A stretch of 9,900 nt of DNA from Nitrosomonadales bacterium (GTDB lineage Bacteria > Pseudomonadota > Gammaproteobacteria > Burkholderiales > Sulfuricellaceae): the NCBI GenBank assembly GCA_003104895.1, contig PQAG01000062.1, positions 4,841 to 14,740 on the forward strand, in the 5' to 3' direction. Positions 1 through 6,834 of the stretch are shown in pieces; positions within the stretch are counted from its first letter, which is position 1, and the number at the start of each line of letters is the position of its first letter. The notes below the pieces were generated by a model that was given only the letters and a program-made list of their open reading frames with translations, made no database searches and was not told where the DNA came from. A program made the position numbers and the translations under genes.

Positions 1-1113
1 CGCCGCCAGCGGCAAGGTCACCGCCACCACGATGGCGGCGCGCAGGTTGCCGAGGAACAGCAGGAGCAGGATCAGCACCAGCACGATGGCTTCCAGCAAC
101 GCCCTGGAGACGGTGCCGACGGCGCGCTCCACCAGGCTGCCGCGGTCGTAGAAGATTTCCGTCTTGACGCCGGGAGGGAGCGAGGGCGCGATTTCCTTCA
201 GACGCGCCTTGACGCCATTGACCACGGTCTGCGCATTCGCGCCGCGCAGGCCCAGCACCAGCCCTTCCACCGCCTCGCCCTTGCCGTCCTTGGTGACGGT
301 GCCGTAGCGGCTGAGGTGGCCCATGCGCACCGTCGCCACGTCACCCACCCGCACCACCTGGCCGTCGCGGCTGGCAATAACGATGCCGCGCAGGTCGTCG
401 AGGCTCTTGATCGCGCCCTCGCTGCGCACCAGCAGCACTTCCTCGCCATCCTTGAGGCGGCCGGCGCCGTCATTGCGATTATTGGTTTCGAGCGCCTTCT
501 GCAGCTGTTCGATCGAAACACCGCGCGCCTGCATGGCCGCGTTGTCCGGCATCACCTCGAAGCTGCGCACCAGTCCGCCCAGGGTGTTGACATCCGCCAC
601 GCCCGGCAGGGTGCGCAGCGCCGGGCGGATCACCCAGTCGAGCAGCGAGCGCCGCTCCAGCGGGCTGAGGTCGCCGCCCTCGATGGTGAACATCAGCATC
701 TCGCCCAGCGGCGTGGTGATCGGCGCCAGGCCTCCGCTGACGCCGGGCGGCAGATCCTTCATCACGCCGGTGAGGCGTTCGGCCACCTGGTTGCGCGCCC
801 AGTAGATGTCGGTGCCATCCTCGAAATCGATGGTGATGTCGGTGAGGGCATATTTCGACACCGAGCGCAGGATTTTCTTGTTCGGGATGCCCAGCAGCTC
901 GACCTCGATCGGCGCGACGATGCGCGATTCCACCTCTTCCGGCGTCATGCCAGGCGCCTTGATGATGACCTTGACCTGGGTCGAGGACACATCGGGGAAA
1001 GCGTCGATCGGAAGCTGCTTAAAGGCGATGGCGCCGGCACCGATCAGGGCCAGGGTGGTAATCACGACCGCCAGCCGCTGGGTCAGGGCCAATTCAATCA
1101 GGCGGGCGAGCAT
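1..1113 (-). CDS. Heavy-metal efflux RND permease, CzcA family (N-terminal third, runs off window)
   Basis: This is the inner-membrane proton-driven pump of a tripartite metal efflux system. About 371 N-terminal residues are visible, against roughly 1,000-1,050 in the family; the gene continues past base 1. Residues 14-32 form the first membrane helix. It is followed by LPIDAFPD (34-41), a periplasmic porter region with FEDGTDIYWAR (97-107), and the second helix with FLGNLRAA near residue 355. LPID-x-PD and F-x-DGTD-x-Y-x-AR are typical of the heavy-metal (CzcA/CusA) branch rather than drug pumps such as AcrB. Two ATGs are adjacent (1114-1116 and 1111-1113). The second is preferred because a GGGGG motif at 1120-1124 lies 6 nt before it. 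The start overlaps the adaptor stop codon by one base, or by four if the first ATG is used, so translation is probably coupled. The metal cannot be told, since the TM4 signature is outside the window. Confidence 0.9.
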   Translation of the reverse strand, partial: MLARLIELALTQRLAVVITTLALIGAGAIAFKQLPIDAFPDVSSTQVKVIIKAPGMTPEEVESRIVAPIEVELLGIPNKKILRSVSKYALTDITIDFEDGTDIYWARNQVAERLTGVMKDLPPGVSGGLAPITTPLGEMLMFTIEGGDLSPLERRSLLDWVIRPALRTLPGVADVNTLGGLVRSFEVMPDNAAMQARGVSIEQLQKALETNNRNDGAGRLKDGEEVLLVRSEGAIKSLDDLRGIVIASRDGQVVRVGDVATVRMGHLSRYGTVTKDGKGEAVEGLVLGLRGANAQTVVNGVKARLKEIAPSLPPGVKTEIFYDRGSLVERAVGTVSRALLEAIVLVLILLLLFLGNLRAAIVVAVTLPLAA

Positions 1114-2207
1114 CATTCACCCCCGCCCAGGCCTTGCCAGGCCGCCTTGAGGGCTACCGTTCCCTTGGCCACCACCTTCTCGTCGCCGCGCAATTCGCCG
1201 GTGATCGTGACCGCATCCGGGGTTTCGGCCAGCACCTGCACCGGCTGGGGATGGTAGCCGGAAGGAGTTTGCACGAAAACATAAGCCTGCCTGCCGGCAC
1301 GGACCAGGGCGGAGCCGGGCACGCTCCACTGCCGGGCAGCGACGGCCAGTCCCAGCACGGCTTCCACAAACTGGCCGGGGCGCAGGCTGGCCGCGCCTTC
1401 ACGGATTTCAGCCCGCACCATGATGGTCTGGTTCGCCTCGGCCACGGCGCGCCCGACCGAAATCACCTTGCCGCTGGCATTGAGCGCGGGCACGCGCACC
1501 GAGGCGCCCGCCTGCAGCGCGCCTGCCTGCGCAAGCGGCGCCTGGATTTCGAGCCACAACGGGGAAAGGATCGCCACCCTGAACAGGGGGGTCGCCGCCT
1601 CGACGCGCTGCCCCGGCGCGACCATCTGCTCCATGACCACGCCCTCGATGGGGGACAGCACTTCCAGCGCGCTGCCGATTGCCTGTCCCGACTGCAGCTT
1701 GCGCAGCGCGTCATCATTCATGCCCGCCAGACGCAAGGCCTGGCGCTTTTCACTGGCCATGGCCGCCAGTACGGTCGCATTGCTCCTGCTCGCCAGATAG
1801 CGGCTTTCGGCCACGATGCCGTCCTTGAACAGTTTTTCGTCGCGGCTCAGGGTATTCTGGGCCAGCTGCGACTGCAAGGTAGCCTGCAGGAAATCGCGTT
1901 GCAACTCGGCCAGTGCGGGGCTTTGCAGACGCGCCAGGGCCTGGCCTTTTTTCACCGGCTGGTTCACCACCGCCTCCAGGCTTTCCACCATGCCCGGCAG
2001 GGGCGCGCTGATGACGCGCACCTGATGGTTGGGGATCACCACCTGGGCCGGCAGGCCGCTGCCTGAGGTAGCCGTAGAAGCGGCCAGGGGCGCGGTTTCT
2101 ATGCCCAGGGCCTGGGATTGCCTGGCCGTCATGGGAACCTCGCTGGCAGCGGAAACCACCCCAACCCAGCACAAACTCATGACAAGAAGAGACCGGATCA
2201 CAAACAT
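1113..2207 (-). CDS. Periplasmic adaptor (membrane fusion protein) of metal efflux system, CzcB/HlyD type
   Basis: A 364-residue adaptor that would link the downstream RND pump to an outer-membrane channel. Residues 1-20 are a Sec signal peptide (MFVIRSLLVMSLCWVGVVSA). The lipoyl-like barrel-sandwich halves lie at about 55-98 and 178-205: ISAPLPGMVESL and VKKGQALARLQSP in the first, LSPIEGVVMEQMVAPGQRV in the second. An alpha-helical hairpin rich in Gln, Ala and Leu (about 99-165) separates them. A beta-barrel and membrane-proximal part follows. LQSPALAELQRDFLQA is typical of CzcB-like adaptors. The frame is open to a TTG at 2237, but the ATG at 2205-2207 has a GGGAG site six bases upstream and begins a proper signal peptide. 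Unlike some CzcB proteins there is no histidine-rich N-terminal stretch. The stop overlaps the start of the pump gene. The family is certain; the substrate metal is unknown. Confidence 0.9.
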   Translation of the reverse strand: MFVIRSLLVMSLCWVGVVSAASEVPMTARQSQALGIETAPLAASTATSGSGLPAQVVIPNHQVRVISAPLPGMVESLEAVVNQPVKKGQALARLQSPALAELQRDFLQATLQSQLAQNTLSRDEKLFKDGIVAESRYLASRSNATVLAAMASEKRQALRLAGMNDDALRKLQSGQAIGSALEVLSPIEGVVMEQMVAPGQRVEAATPLFRVAILSPLWLEIQAPLAQAGALQAGASVRVPALNASGKVISVGRAVAEANQTIMVRAEIREGAASLRPGQFVEAVLGLAVAARQWSVPGSALVRAGRQAYVFVQTPSGYHPQPVQVLAETPDAVTITGELRGDEKVVAKGTVALKAAWQGLGGGE

Positions 2208-2213
2208 TTTAAA

Positions 2214-2218
2214 CTCCC
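2214..2218 (-). promoter_or_regulatory. Ribosome binding site deciding the adaptor start
   Basis: GGGAG on the minus strand, six bases before the ATG at 2207. It favours this start over the in-frame TTG at 2237, which would add ten polar residues in front of the signal peptide. Confidence 0.75.
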
Positions 2219-2264
2219 ATTCCCCGTGCTGCGGCAAGGGGAAACTTTGTTAGGCAAAACCGAT

Positions 2265-2292
2265 GCTGGGATTCCGCGCGCGGAATCCCAGC
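2265..2292. repeat. 28-bp perfect palindrome between the His-rich gene and the adaptor gene
   Basis: The sequence GCTGGGATTCCGCG is followed directly by its exact reverse complement. In the minus-strand transcript this would fold into a GC-rich hairpin with a small loop, 13 bases after the stop of the small histidine-rich gene and 57 bases before the adaptor ATG. Downstream on the minus strand there is only a TTTT after several other bases, so it is not a classical intrinsic terminator. It could be an attenuating or mRNA-stabilising hairpin, or a dimeric operator site. Confidence 0.7.
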
Positions 2293-2305
2293 CCGGCAAC
2301 AAAGG

Positions 2306-2713
2306 TCAGATCAGGGCGGAAGGAGGCGCCTGGGAGAAAGGCGACAGGTAACTGCAACGGCCTCCGGGAGACACAAGGCAGGCAGGCCCGGCCGGGACCG
2401 GCCGGACGGCAGAGAATTCAGGGGATGACACCGTCAGCACCGGCTGCGGATCGCCGGACAATGCAATGGTACTGTCCTGGCGGAATTCCTGGGCCATGGC
2501 AATAACCGGAGCTTCGTCGCGATCCGCCATGAATGACTGGAATGCGGGATGTTCATGGACGGGAGAGGCCAGTAGGGGCGCCTCGCCCTCCCCGTGCATG
2601 TGCACTTTGCCCTCGACCGAAATTCCATGAGCGTGCGCATGGAGCAGCGGCGCGAAGCACTGCAGCAGCGCCAGCAGGAACAGGACAAGAAAGCGGCTAC
2701 GGCTAGAAGTCAT
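2306..2713 (-). CDS. Small secreted histidine-rich protein of the metal efflux cluster (unknown function)
   Basis: A 135-residue protein with a clear N-terminal signal sequence: basic residues, then LVLFLLALLQCFAPLLHA (about 9-26). A short segment rich in His follows (His25, 27, 29, 38, 40, 53 and 55, with HAHAHG and HMHGEGE). The remainder is Pro/Ser-rich and probably poorly ordered, with Cys112 and Cys120 near the end. I do not recognise a named domain. By size, export signal, histidines and place at the head of a czc-like gene set it resembles periplasmic metal-binding accessory proteins such as CzcI, but no sequence identity is claimed. An in-frame TAG lies eight codons upstream, so the start cannot be much earlier; no strong ribosome binding site precedes the ATG. 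A metal-buffering or sensing role is inference. Confidence 0.7.
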   Translation of the reverse strand: MTSSRSRFLVLFLLALLQCFAPLLHAHAHGISVEGKVHMHGEGEAPLLASPVHEHPAFQSFMADRDEAPVIAMAQEFRQDSTIALSGDPQPVLTVSSPEFSAVRPVPAGPACLVSPGGRCSYLSPFSQAPPSALI

Positions 2714-2802
2714 GGCGGAGATATTAAACTTAGTCTAAACCAGAAGCAACAAATTTCATGAAACCGGGATTATTCGCGGCACAAAAAGCACGATGCCCCA
2801 AG

Positions 2803-3759
2803 TCAGATTTCCGGCGGGCGCTCAAGTTCCCGCTCATCCCTGGCATTGATGGCTGCTTCCACGGTTTTGCGGGGAAGATGGGGGGCGAACAGCTCGATGA
2901 AATCATATTCGTAGCCGCGCAGGTAAGCGCCGCGGCGCAAGCCGATCTTGGTGGTGCTGAAATCGAAGAGGTGGCTGGCATCCATTTCCCGCAAATTGAT
3001 GTCGCGTTCGGGATCGAACGCCATCCCGGCGACGATGCCAACACCCAGGCCCAGCTCAACATAAGTCTTGATCACATCCGAATCCAGCGCCGTCAGGACG
3101 ATATTGGGCGCAAGCCCCCGCGCCTCGAACGCCTTGTTGATCTTGGAGCGCCCGGCAAACGCGAAGTCGTAGGTAATCAATGAATACTGGGCGATCGCGT
3201 TCAAGCTCAGCGGCTGCTGATCCAGCAGGGGATGGCCGGGCGGCGTGATCACACTGCGGTTCCACTGGCGGCAGGGCAAGGTTACCAGCTCCTTGTACAT
3301 ATCGATGGATTCCGTGGCGATGGCGATGCCGGCCTCGCCGCTAATGACCATTTGCGCGACCTGGGTCGGGTTGCCCTGATGCAGGCTGAGCCGGACCAAT
3401 GGATAGCGCCGGATAAAAGCCCTGACCACCTCCGGCAAGGCGTAGCGCGCCTGGGTGTGGGTCGTGGCGATGGAAAGCCTGCCAACAGCCTCGTTGCTGA
3501 ATTCCAAGCCGACCTGCTTGAGGTTCTCCGCATCGCGCAGGATGCGCTCCGCCATTTCCAGGATGATGCGGCCGGGCTGGGTGACAGCCGTCACCCGCTT
3601 GCCGCTGCGCACGAACACCTCCACGCCGAGTTCTTCTTCCAGCAGCCGGATCTGCTTGCTGATGCCCGGCTGGGAAGTGAAAAGCGTTTCCGCTGCCGCG
3701 GAGACATTCAGCCCCTGGCGGGAGACCTCCAGCAAATAGCGCAGTTGTTGCAGTTTCAT
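2803..3759 (-). CDS. cysB: LysR-family transcriptional regulator CysB
   Basis: A 318-residue regulator of the sulfur-assimilation genes, close to E. coli CysB (324 aa) along its whole length. The N-terminal helix-turn-helix (about 1-60) includes MKLQQLRYLLEV, LNVSAAAETLFTSQPGISKQ and LEEELGVEVFVRSGK. The sensing domain has ATTHTQARYALPEVV, LHQGNPTQVAQMV, LPCRQWNRSVI, DSDVIKTYVELGLGVGIVA and FDFSTTKIGLRRG, all CysB/Cbl hallmarks. In enterobacteria CysB uses N-acetylserine as inducer and activates cys promoters while repressing itself; the same logic is likely here. The gene is divergent from the cys operon, with a 116-bp shared control region. CysB and its paralogue Cbl are hard to separate by eye, but adjacency to cysIHDN favours CysB. 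No terminator is seen before the histidine-rich gene 89 bases downstream on the same strand. Confidence 0.95.
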   Translation of the reverse strand: MKLQQLRYLLEVSRQGLNVSAAAETLFTSQPGISKQIRLLEEELGVEVFVRSGKRVTAVTQPGRIILEMAERILRDAENLKQVGLEFSNEAVGRLSIATTHTQARYALPEVVRAFIRRYPLVRLSLHQGNPTQVAQMVISGEAGIAIATESIDMYKELVTLPCRQWNRSVITPPGHPLLDQQPLSLNAIAQYSLITYDFAFAGRSKINKAFEARGLAPNIVLTALDSDVIKTYVELGLGVGIVAGMAFDPERDINLREMDASHLFDFSTTKIGLRRGAYLRGYEYDFIELFAPHLPRKTVEAAINARDERELERPPEI

Positions 3760-3875
3760 CGCCGCCCACCATTTATAACCAATAGTTATTACATAGTAAC
3801 TCGATATTCTTTTTAAATCTATTCACGCATTGCTACCATGGCTCCCAGTTATCGAAAAACGGCGGGAGATGGCAC
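3760..3875. promoter_or_regulatory. Divergent cysB / cys operon control region
   Basis: This AT-rich 116-bp stretch separates the divergent cysB and tauE-type genes and must hold both promoters. Plus strand: TATTCT (3805-3810) is a possible -10 with no good -35, as expected of an activator-dependent promoter. GGGAG at 3864-3868 is the ribosome binding site for the ATG at 3876. Minus strand: TATAAA at 3772-3777 is -10-like but lies only 12 bases from the cysB ATG, so it is doubtful. The promoter assignments are inference. Confidence 0.6.
3775..3789. promoter_or_regulatory. Candidate CysB operator (T-N11-A inverted repeat)
   Basis: ATAAC-N5-GTTAT is a perfect inverted repeat of the LysR T-N11-A form (T3776, A3788). 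A second, imperfect palindrome overlaps its right arm: GTTA...TAAC at 3785-3800. AT-rich arms of this kind fit known CysB sites. The position, 15 bases upstream of the cysB start and upstream of the possible cys operon -10, would suit both autorepression and activation. Confidence 0.6.
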
Positions 3876-4658
3876 ATGGACTGGATGCACACGGCAGCTG
3901 GATTGGGCGTCGGCTTCATTGTCGGCCTCACCGGCGTGGGCGGCGGAGCGCTGATGACCCCCCTCCTGGTACTGTTTTTCGGCGTTGCGCCTGCGATCGC
4001 CGTTGGCACCGATTTGCTCTATGCCGCCATCACCAAACTGGGAGGGGTGTGGGTCCACGGGAGGCGCGGCAGCGTGGACTGGAAAATCACAGGCCTGCTT
4101 GCGCTCGGCAGCTTGCCCGCGGCACTGACGGCGATAGTCCTGCTCAAGACTTTCGCCGTGAACACCCGCCACTTCGAAGCAGTGATTACCGGCACCCTGG
4201 GAGGGGCGCTGATTCTGACGGCGCTGGCTTTGCTGTTCAAGGAGCGCCTGAGAAATTTCGCGCGCCGGAACGGCCATGCAATCAAAACCGGGAGCGGCAT
4301 GAAGCGGATCGGCGCCGCCACCATCGCAACCGGCGCAGCACTGGGCGTGCTGGTGACCATCTCTTCCATCGGCGCCGGGGCGCTGGGCGCGGTTGCCTTG
4401 TTTTTTCTGTACCCGCGCCTGTCCACGGTGCAGATCGTCGGCACCGATCTCGCCCACGCAGTCCCGCTTACCGCGGTTGCAGGGCTGGGGCATTTTTATC
4501 TTGGCACAGTGGATGCGGCGCTGCTGCTGAGCCTGCTATCGGGCTCGCTACCGGGCATTTACCTCGGCAGCCACCTGGGAGCGCGCATCCCGGAGCATGT
4601 GCTGCGGCCGGTGCTGGCCGGAATGCTGATCCTGATCGGCGGCAGGCTGGTGTGGTAA
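3876..4658 (+). CDS. TauE/SafE (TSUP) family membrane permease of the cys operon
   Basis: A 260-residue polytopic inner-membrane protein, probably with seven or eight helices in two related halves. Each half opens with the glycine-rich family motif: GLTGVGGGALMTPLL (about 18-32) in the first, SSIGAGALGAVALFFLYP (about 163-180) in the second. VGTDLLYAA and VGTDLAHAV are repeated after them. The two halves are joined by a basic cytoplasmic loop (about 122-144, RLRNFARRNGHAIK). Family members move sulfite, sulfoacetate, sulfate or other organosulfur anions. As first gene of a sulfate-reduction operon it may import sulfate, as proposed for the TSUP protein CysZ of Corynebacterium cys clusters, or release excess sulfite. 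Sequence alone does not decide the direction. GGGAG lies seven bases before the ATG. The following gene starts 35 bp later. Confidence 0.88.
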   Translation: MDWMHTAAGLGVGFIVGLTGVGGGALMTPLLVLFFGVAPAIAVGTDLLYAAITKLGGVWVHGRRGSVDWKITGLLALGSLPAALTAIVLLKTFAVNTRHFEAVITGTLGGALILTALALLFKERLRNFARRNGHAIKTGSGMKRIGAATIATGAALGVLVTISSIGAGALGAVALFFLYPRLSTVQIVGTDLAHAVPLTAVAGLGHFYLGTVDAALLLSLLSGSLPGIYLGSHLGARIPEHVLRPVLAGMLILIGGRLVW

Positions 4659-4681
4659 ACGAATTGATATATAAATTTAGT

Positions 4682-4689
4682 GAGGAGAG
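4682..4689 (+). promoter_or_regulatory. Ribosome binding site deciding the sulfite reductase start
   Basis: GAGGAGAG lies four bases before the ATG at 4694. It matters because the reading frame is open much further upstream, through the permease gene in another frame. This site and the start of sulfite reductase homology show that 4694 is the true start. Confidence 0.8.
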
Positions 4690-4693
4690 AACC

Positions 4694-6817
4694 ATGATTC
4701 ACGCGATCCACAGTTTGGCAAATGAAGACGAAATCGCCCGCTACGAGCAGGCGCTGAAGGATTTCCAGGCAGGCGCAATGGATGCCGACCGCTTCCAGGG
4801 CGTGCGCCTGCAGCTGGGGCTCTATGGCCAGCGTCAGACGGGGGTGCACATGGTGCGCGTCAAGCTGCCCGGCGGGCGGGTCCTGCCGCATCAACTGAGG
4901 GCGATTGCCGATGTGGCCGAGCAGCATTCCGAACGCGGCTTCGCCCACATCACCACCCGCCAGGACATCCAGGTTCATTTCGTGCCGCTGGCCCAGACGC
5001 CGCAAGCGCTGCGACGCCTGGCCCGTGACGGCCTGACCACGCGGGAGGCGTGCAACAACACGGTGCGCAACGTCACCTCCTGCCCTCTGGCGGGCGTTTG
5101 CTGGCGCGAGCACGTGGACATCAAGCCGTTCGTGCAGGGCGTGGCGCGCCATTTCCTGCGCCATCCCGCCACCCAGAGCATGCCGCGCAAATTCAAGATC
5201 AGCTTTTCGGGGTGCGAGGCGGATTGCGCGCAGGGCCTGATCCACGACATCGGGGTGATCGCGCTGCGGCACGAGGACGGCCGCCTGGGCTTCAAGGTGC
5301 TGGCGGCTGGCGGGCTGGGCCACAAGCCGCGCGAAGCGCTGGTGATCGAGCCGTTCATAGAAGAAAAGGACTTGCTGCCGGTGCTGGAAGCCGCGATTGC
5401 ATTGCACAACCGTTATTCCGACGGCACCAAGCGTGCCCGCTCGCGCAGCAAGTTCCTGGTGGACCGCTTCGGCCCGGAGGATTTTATCGCAAAGTACCGC
5501 GAGGAACTGGATCGCACCCGGGTTGCGCTGGCCGGCCAACTCCACCCGCAGGGGCGCTGGATCACCGGCAAGAACGGCGACGCGGTGGGAACGGGCGCTC
5601 CGCGGCGCCTGTATAAGCAGAAACAGCCGGGTTTGTATGTCTACCCGGTAACGGTCCCGCAGGGCGGATTGAGCGTGGCCGCATTGCGCGGCATTGCCGG
5701 CCTGGCGGAAAGCCTGGGACTGGACGACATACGCACCACCCAGGACCAGAACCTGATGCTGCTCAACGTACCGGAAGCCGCCTTGTCGGCGGTCAACACG
5801 GGCCTGGCAAGGATCGGTCTTGCCGCGCCCAGGCGCGGCGACAACATCGTCGCCTGCCCCGGCGCCTCGACTTGCCGCCTGGGGATTACCGCCCCGATGA
5901 AGCTCGCACCCAAGTTGAGCGGCGGGGAAAACAACCTGCGCATTCGCATTTCAGGCTGCCACAATGGCTGCGCCCAACCTGAAACGGGCGACATCGGCAT
6001 CTACGGCGAAGGGAAGCGACTGTTTGGCAAGCTGATTCCCCATTATCAGCTGTATTTCGGCGGGGATGGCAGCGATGGCGCCAGCCTGGCCCTGAAAGGC
6101 CCCTCGGTTCCGTCGGCGCGGATCGAGTCCGCGATCGAACGGGTTCAGGAAACCTACGCCACCGGCCGCAATGAGCTGGAAAGCTTCTATCACTGGACGA
6201 GACGGCAGGCGCCGGGCTTTTTCGCCAACCTGCTGTCGGATCTGGCCGTTGTTTCCGAACGCGAGGCGGAGTCTCTCCGGCGCGACCACGGCGACAGTGC
6301 GGATTTCCGCGTGCTTTCCCTGGGCGGCGGCGAGTGCGGCGCACCCGCCAAGGCTTCTGCCGCCCCGCTCTATTACGAAGCCGCCAACGAGCGCCGCTAC
6401 CGCAACGCCTATTACATGCAGCGTGAATTTGGCGAAGCGCTGGCTTGCGCCGAGGCGATCGCCAAGCTGGTCGGCAAGGCCCTGCTGTTCCCGGCGGATG
6501 GCGATGAGGAAACTCTGGCCGCCCAATTGAAGAACAAGGCTCTTGAGCAGCCTGGCCTGGCCGGAAAATATGCAGAGCTGGTGAGCGAGTTTGAACGCCT
6601 CAGGAACCATCCTGACGGCAAGGCGCTGCCGGCGCTGTTTGCCGGACTCGACGCCTGGACAGCCGAGGCGGGCCAATACAACCTTGAACAGGACCGGCAA
6701 CTGGATCTGACCGGCATGCTGCCGCAAGCAGCGGCCGCTGTGCAGGTGGCGGCACTGCAGCCGCATTGCAGGCTGCACCCTGAAAATGAAAGCAGACAAG
6801 CGGCTGCCAGCCGTTAA
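4694..6817 (+). CDS. cysI: Siroheme [4Fe-4S] sulfite reductase with C-terminal extension
   Basis: A 707-residue hemoprotein that reduces sulfite to sulfide with six electrons. It has the usual two-fold nitrite/sulfite reductase layout: ferredoxin-like half-domains at about 45-105 and 310-365, each followed by a siroheme/Fe-S domain (about 115-260 and 380-500). The classical cluster ligands are Cys388, Cys394, Cys422 and Cys426 (CPGASTC, GCHNGC). Sulfite-binding residues equivalent to E. coli Arg83, Arg153, Lys215 and Lys217 appear as Arg89, Arg125, Lys166 and Lys168. Unusually, the first half also has C-X5-C (130, 136) and C-X3-C (174, 178). About 190 residues beyond the expected end (about 515-707) form a mostly helical tail I do not recognise. 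No cysJ flavoprotein is adjacent, so the electron donor may be ferredoxin. The cys context favours sulfite over nitrite as substrate. cysH follows after 17 bp. Confidence 0.88.
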   Translation: MIHAIHSLANEDEIARYEQALKDFQAGAMDADRFQGVRLQLGLYGQRQTGVHMVRVKLPGGRVLPHQLRAIADVAEQHSERGFAHITTRQDIQVHFVPLAQTPQALRRLARDGLTTREACNNTVRNVTSCPLAGVCWREHVDIKPFVQGVARHFLRHPATQSMPRKFKISFSGCEADCAQGLIHDIGVIALRHEDGRLGFKVLAAGGLGHKPREALVIEPFIEEKDLLPVLEAAIALHNRYSDGTKRARSRSKFLVDRFGPEDFIAKYREELDRTRVALAGQLHPQGRWITGKNGDAVGTGAPRRLYKQKQPGLYVYPVTVPQGGLSVAALRGIAGLAESLGLDDIRTTQDQNLMLLNVPEAALSAVNTGLARIGLAAPRRGDNIVACPGASTCRLGITAPMKLAPKLSGGENNLRIRISGCHNGCAQPETGDIGIYGEGKRLFGKLIPHYQLYFGGDGSDGASLALKGPSVPSARIESAIERVQETYATGRNELESFYHWTRRQAPGFFANLLSDLAVVSEREAESLRRDHGDSADFRVLSLGGGECGAPAKASAAPLYYEAANERRYRNAYYMQREFGEALACAEAIAKLVGKALLFPADGDEETLAAQLKNKALEQPGLAGKYAELVSEFERLRNHPDGKALPALFAGLDAWTAEAGQYNLEQDRQLDLTGMLPQAAAAVQVAALQPHCRLHPENESRQAAASR

Positions 6818-6834
6818 TTAAGGAGATAAGCAAA

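Noticed and set aside
316..2066. Long plus-strand open frames opposite the pump and adaptor genes
   Set aside because: They are antisense shadows in GC-rich DNA; their translations are His/Arg/Gln-rich without domain character, while the minus strand encodes clear RND and adaptor proteins.
2208..2237. Ten-residue longer adaptor starting at TTG 2237
   Set aside because: It would put polar residues in front of a complete signal peptide; the ATG at 2207 has a well-placed GGGAG.
2265..2292. Reading the 28-bp palindrome as an intrinsic terminator
   Set aside because: The stem is strong but is not followed directly by a T-run on either strand.
3772..3777. TATAAA as the -10 box of cysB
   Set aside because: It lies only 12 bases before the ATG, leaving almost no leader for a ribosome binding site; kept only as a weak note in the control region.
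3830..4693. Apparent long in-frame extension of the sulfite reductase to 995 residues
   Set aside because: The upstream part is the permease gene read in another frame; it gives low-complexity Arg/Pro/Gly-rich protein, while the ATG at 4694 has a strong ribosome binding site and begins the family homology.
4694..6817. Nitrite reductase as the main identity of the siroheme enzyme
   Set aside because: The fold is shared, but its position between a TauE-type permease and cysHDN under a CysB-like site makes sulfite the likelier substrate.
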